DNA of 64,000 bases from Pseudomonadota bacterium (GTDB lineage: Bacteria; Myxococcota; Myxococcia; Myxococcales; Myxococcaceae): assembly GCA_023423535.1 (NCBI GenBank), contig JAFAFL010000007.1:1-64000 (forward strand). Reading direction: 5' to 3'. Positions 60,081-64,000 of the stretch are shown piece by piece (the first letter of the stretch is position 1; every line of letters begins with the position of its first letter). Under the pieces are notes generated by a model. The model made no database searches. It was given only the letters and a program-made list of their open reading frames with translations, and had not been told where the DNA came from. The position numbers and the translations under genes were made by a program.

Positions 60081-60152
60081 GACTCCAAGCTGTGCAGCGA
60101 GAGCGCCCGGGTCAGCGCGCGAGAGATGCCTGCTCGGCATCCTCCGCCGCCG

Positions 60153-60332
60153 CTACTCGTGCGGCGGAAAGGCAGCCGGCTTCCCGGTCCCGCCATTCCC
60201 CTCGGGCCGCGGCCCGGACTTCTTGTCCACCTCGCTCGCGGCGCGGTCCTCGCCCTTGTGCCGCAGCGGCGCGTTCTCCTCCGCGCCCGCCTTCCGCTCG
60301 CTCTGGTTCTTCTTCTCGTCGTGCCCGGCCAT
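60153..60332 (-). CDS. small charged hydrophilic protein
   Basis: A 59-residue protein beginning MAGHDEKKNQSERKAGAEEN and ending in KPAAFPPHE. Lys/Glu-rich, no hydrophobic segment, probably disordered. GGGGGA lies five bases before the ATG, and codon use is typical of this genome (G or C at nearly all third positions), so it is a credible gene although short. Function unknown. Confidence 0.6.
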   Translation of the reverse strand: MAGHDEKKNQSERKAGAEENAPLRHKGEDRAASEVDKKSGPRPEGNGGTGKPAAFPPHE

Positions 60333-60449
60333 GGTGTCCCCCTTCGTTGTCGTGTTGAAGCCTCCGACAAAGTTGGGGGCACGACCGGGCGAACGCAGCG
60401 GACGCAGCGGACGCAGAGCGCCCGCTCGCTCAGCACACCGCTCGGCTGA
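60333..60449. other. short intergenic region with a 9-bp direct repeat
   Basis: Contains two and a half tandem copies of ACGCAGCGG around 60397-60417. Nothing else recognised. Promoter of the small charged protein should be here. Confidence 0.4.
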
Positions 60450-60875
60450 CTATCCCGGCGCCTCGACCTCAGCCGGCTGCCCCGCGCGTGGCCGAATGTG
60501 TCGTCGCCAGACGCCGACACGAAGTCCCTGCCACCGGTGCTCCGCGTGGAGCACCTTGAAACGCGTCCTGCGTCCCAGCGCGAGGCAAGCCCGGTCGGCA
60601 AGAGACAATCCCTGCCGGTGCGTCTGCGTGTAGAGCCGCGCTATCTCGAGCACATCCTCCTCCTCGAGCGGCACCACCTGCACGCCGAGGCTCAGGATGT
60701 CATCACGTGCGACTTCTGGATGGATGCCCCGCTCCGCCGCCTTCTGCAGCACCTCGGCGAGGTTCACGACGCTGATGACTGCGTTGGGCAACGCGGCGTC
60801 AACCTCGTCCCAGCCCGGCTCCTCCTGCAGTCGTGCGATCAGCGCAGACGCATCGAGCACGCACGGTTCGCTCAC
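60450..60875 (-). CDS. PIN-domain toxin (VapC-like)
   Basis: A 141-residue PIN nuclease: VLDASALIARLQEEPG with the first acidic residue Asp8, SVVNLAEVLQKA with Glu41, and LSLADRACLALGRR with the third acidic residue. VapC toxins cleave RNA (often tRNA) using these carboxylates and Mg. GTG start at 60875 overlaps the antitoxin stop by four bases (GTGA). The C-terminal tail after about 122 (HIRPRAG...) is extra. Confidence 0.88.
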   Translation of the reverse strand: MSEPCVLDASALIARLQEEPGWDEVDAALPNAVISVVNLAEVLQKAAERGIHPEVARDDILSLGVQVVPLEEEDVLEIARLYTQTHRQGLSLADRACLALGRRTRFKVLHAEHRWQGLRVGVWRRHIRPRAGQPAEVEAPG

Positions 60876-61198
60876 GCTCGCCGGCCTCGCTTGTCCTCTC
60901 GCTTCGCCTCCCGCTCCCGCTCCCGCGAGATCTCCGAGGATCCGCTCGCCCGCCCGAAAGCGCCCTTCCACCGCGCGACGATCTCCTCCACGTGCCTACG
61001 CCGCGGTTCGAGCACGAGGCGTCCCCCTGCAACGCGCGCGGAAAGCTCGTCGCCCGCCTGGAGCTGGAGCTGCTCGCGCAGGTCGGCCGGAATGACGAGC
61101 CGGCCCTGACGGTCCAGGGTCAGACGGCTCGACTCACGCTTCGCAATGGCTCGGGCGCCGCGGGCGACTTCAGGAGCGTTCGGTGTCTTTCGCGGCAT
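60872..61198 (-). CDS. AbrB/MazE-type antitoxin (VapB-like)
   Basis: A 108-residue protein with a swapped-hairpin DNA-binding domain at about 23-67: SRLTLDRQGRLVIPADLREQLQLQAGDELSARVAGGRLVLEP. The remainder is helical and highly charged (EEIVARWKGAFGRASGSSEI), the part expected to block the PIN active site. Coupled to the toxin gene. The long basic N- and C-termini are unusual. Expected to repress its own promoter. Confidence 0.88.
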   Translation of the reverse strand: MPRKTPNAPEVARGARAIAKRESSRLTLDRQGRLVIPADLREQLQLQAGDELSARVAGGRLVLEPRRRHVEEIVARWKGAFGRASGSSEISREREREAKREDKRGRRA

Positions 61199-61237
61199 GA
61201 CGGAAGTATCGAGTCGCCCGAGGCTCCGCGCAACGCG

Positions 61238-62809
<1,572 letters not shown>

Positions 62810-62826
62810 AGAGACCTCCGGAAGGG

Positions 62827-62841
62827 GGTGCACTTTGCACC
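62827..62841. promoter_or_regulatory. inverted repeat upstream of the transporter start
   Basis: GGTGCA-CTT-TGCACC, perfect 6-bp arms with a 3-base centre, seven bases beyond the GGAGG site of the AbgT gene. It could be an operator or a leader hairpin. Confidence 0.4.
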
Positions 62842-62898
62842 ACCCTCTCCTTGAGGTTCAAACCTTCGCGCCTGCCTGCCCCTCGTGAGCGGAGCCCG

Positions 62899-64000
62899 TC
62901 AGAACTCCGCGTTGCTGCGCGGATCGACGATCCCGCACTCCTTGATCTTGTAGAGCAGCGCCTTGTAGCTGATGCGCAGCTTGCTCGCGGCGCGGCGCTT
63001 GTTCCACGCGGTGCGCTGGAGCATGGCGAGGATCGCCTCCCTTTCCGCGAGCATCGCCGCGCGCCGGCCGATGTCCTTCAGCGACATCTCGGACTCCGGC
63101 ATCGAGGGCGGAGGAGGCGGCGGCTGCGGCACCGCGAACGGGTTCACGTACCTCGGCGCGCTCACGCCCGCGCCCGCGAACCCCAGCACCGCGGGGGCCT
63201 CGCCGAACATCCCTGCCGCCGACGGCCCGGCGAGGACGTTCTGCCCGTCACCGCCGTGCGGACCGGCGCCGATCAGGATTGCGCCCGAAGAGCCCGGAGC
63301 GCCCGCAGTGCCGGGCCCCCCCGTGCCCACCGCAGCCGCGCTGCTCACCCCGCGCACGCCGCTCCCGGCAAACGCACTGCCCGCCACCGCACCCGCGCCA
63401 CCACCGAACGCGGAGACCTGCGGCCCACCCGCGCCGCCGAGGCTCATCGGCACCGAACGCGAAGGCGGCGTGGGCGGCGCCGGATGCGGCTCCGGACCGT
63501 CACCGGCGTACGCGGTGGGAAGCGAAGGCGCGGAGGCGGGCGCGCGGCCACCGGCGCGAAGCTCGTCGAGCACGAGCCCCGCGTCACCGAGCACCACCAG
63601 CCTGCGCACCATGTTCTCGAGCTCGCGGACGTTGCCCGGCCACTCGTAGCCCTGGAACGCCTCGAGCACCTCGCGAGGGAGCTCCGCGACGCCGCCGCGG
63701 TACTTCCTCCCGTACTTGCGCAGGAAGTATTCGACGAGCGGCGGGATGTCCTCCTTGCGCTCGCGCAGCGGCGCGATCTTCACCGAGACCACGTTGAGCC
63801 GGTAGTAGAGGTCCTCGCGGAAGTTCCCCAGCTCGATCTCGCGCTCGAGCTCGCGGTTCGTCGCCACCACCACCCGCGAATCGACGCGCACGCTCTTCTT
63901 GCCGCCGACGCGGAAGAACTCCTCGTCCTGCAACACCTGGAGGAGCTTCGCCTGCAGGCGGATCGCCATCTCGCCGATCTCGTCGAGGAAGATCGTCCCC
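62899..64000 (-). CDS. sigma-54 activator (NtrC family), 5' end beyond the window
   Basis: At least 367 residues; start not in the window. The visible part begins GTIFLDEIGEM (Walker B), then QDEEFFRVGGKKSVRVDSRVVVATNRELE (sensor I region), FREDLYYRLNVVSVKIAPLRERKEDIPPLVEYF and YEWPGNVRELENMVRRLV (AAA+ lid). A Gly/Ala/Pro linker of about 155 residues follows, then a Fis-type helix-turn-helix (REAILAMLQRTAWNKRRAASKLRISYKALLYKIKE). The Walker A motif and GAFTGA loop are upstream of the window. The linker is far longer than usual. It is about 5 kb from the exo promoter but has no proven link to it. Confidence 0.93.
   Translation of the reverse strand, partial: GTIFLDEIGEMAIRLQAKLLQVLQDEEFFRVGGKKSVRVDSRVVVATNRELEREIELGNFREDLYYRLNVVSVKIAPLRERKEDIPPLVEYFLRKYGRKYRGGVAELPREVLEAFQGYEWPGNVRELENMVRRLVVLGDAGLVLDELRAGGRAPASAPSLPTAYAGDGPEPHPAPPTPPSRSVPMSLGGAGGPQVSAFGGGAGAVAGSAFAGSGVRGVSSAAAVGTGGPGTAGAPGSSGAILIGAGPHGGDGQNVLAGPSAAGMFGEAPAVLGFAGAGVSAPRYVNPFAVPQPPPPPPSMPESEMSLKDIGRRAAMLAEREAILAMLQRTAWNKRRAASKLRISYKALLYKIKECGIVDPRSNAEF

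Overview
The window is very GC-rich and densely coded. It carries lipoproteins with Asp/Gly-rich and Ig-like regions, a C-terminal tail like the myxobacterial MYXO-CTERM sorting signal, and a nine-gene polysaccharide block in the same order as the Myxococcus xanthus exo spore-coat locus (order recalled from memory). The likely source is a myxobacterium (Myxococcota). No rRNA, tRNA, CRISPR array or intact transposon was recognised.

Layout. 1-1000: lower-GC DNA, almost gene-free. 1011-1666: antitoxin-like protein plus nucleotidyltransferase. 1657-4234: exported proteins on the minus strand, two of them lipoprotein cytochromes c. 4279-5987: thiS-thiG-thiE behind a TTGACA promoter. 5984-9140: membrane protein, DUF4129 and DUF4350 proteins. 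9282-14173: orphan histidine kinase, VOC protein, DMT exporter and a secreted protein behind a micro-ORF. 14182-15225: zinc alcohol dehydrogenase. 15308-23220: polysaccharide block 1 (glycosyltransferase, acyltransferase, Wzx flippase, polysaccharide deacetylase, asparagine synthase-like protein, divergent glycosyltransferase). 23347-25260: DUF4091 protein with a MYXO-CTERM-like tail, closed by a 15-bp hairpin. 25371-33237: System I cytochrome c maturation operon (ccmABCDEFGH plus a CcmI-like protein) ending in a phosphoglycolate phosphatase-like gene. 33250-36018: hemerythrin protein, RIC iron-sulfur repair protein and argJ. 36073-37949: two more cytochromes c. 38011-38430: a gene-fusion scar (TetR N-terminus joined to a CYP102 reductase C-terminus) between direct repeats, next to a heptamer array. 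38470-45023: four-gene operon around a GH10 xylanase lipoprotein. 45363-47601: three lipoproteins, one with an unusual CX3CH motif. 47608-58066: exoA-I-like operon. 58377-62809: small proteins, EVE protein, DUF4112 protein, VapBC-type toxin-antitoxin and an AbgT transporter. 62899 to the right edge: truncated sigma-54 activator with a very long linker.

How it fits together. The ccm operon would attach heme to the several CxxCH proteins in the window. The two polysaccharide blocks complement each other: one has the initiating sugar transferase, chain-length control, kinase and export; the other has the flippase, glycosyltransferase and modification enzymes. Both contain a well-formed sigma-54 promoter (GG-N10-GC with TGGCAC) about 30-35 bases before the first gene it would serve, each with a GGGAA/TTCCC inverted repeat upstream, which suggests joint control by an enhancer-binding protein. 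A third sigma-54 promoter with a GTTCCAC cluster precedes the RIC gene and suggests nitrosative-stress control. All functions are inferred from sequence alone.
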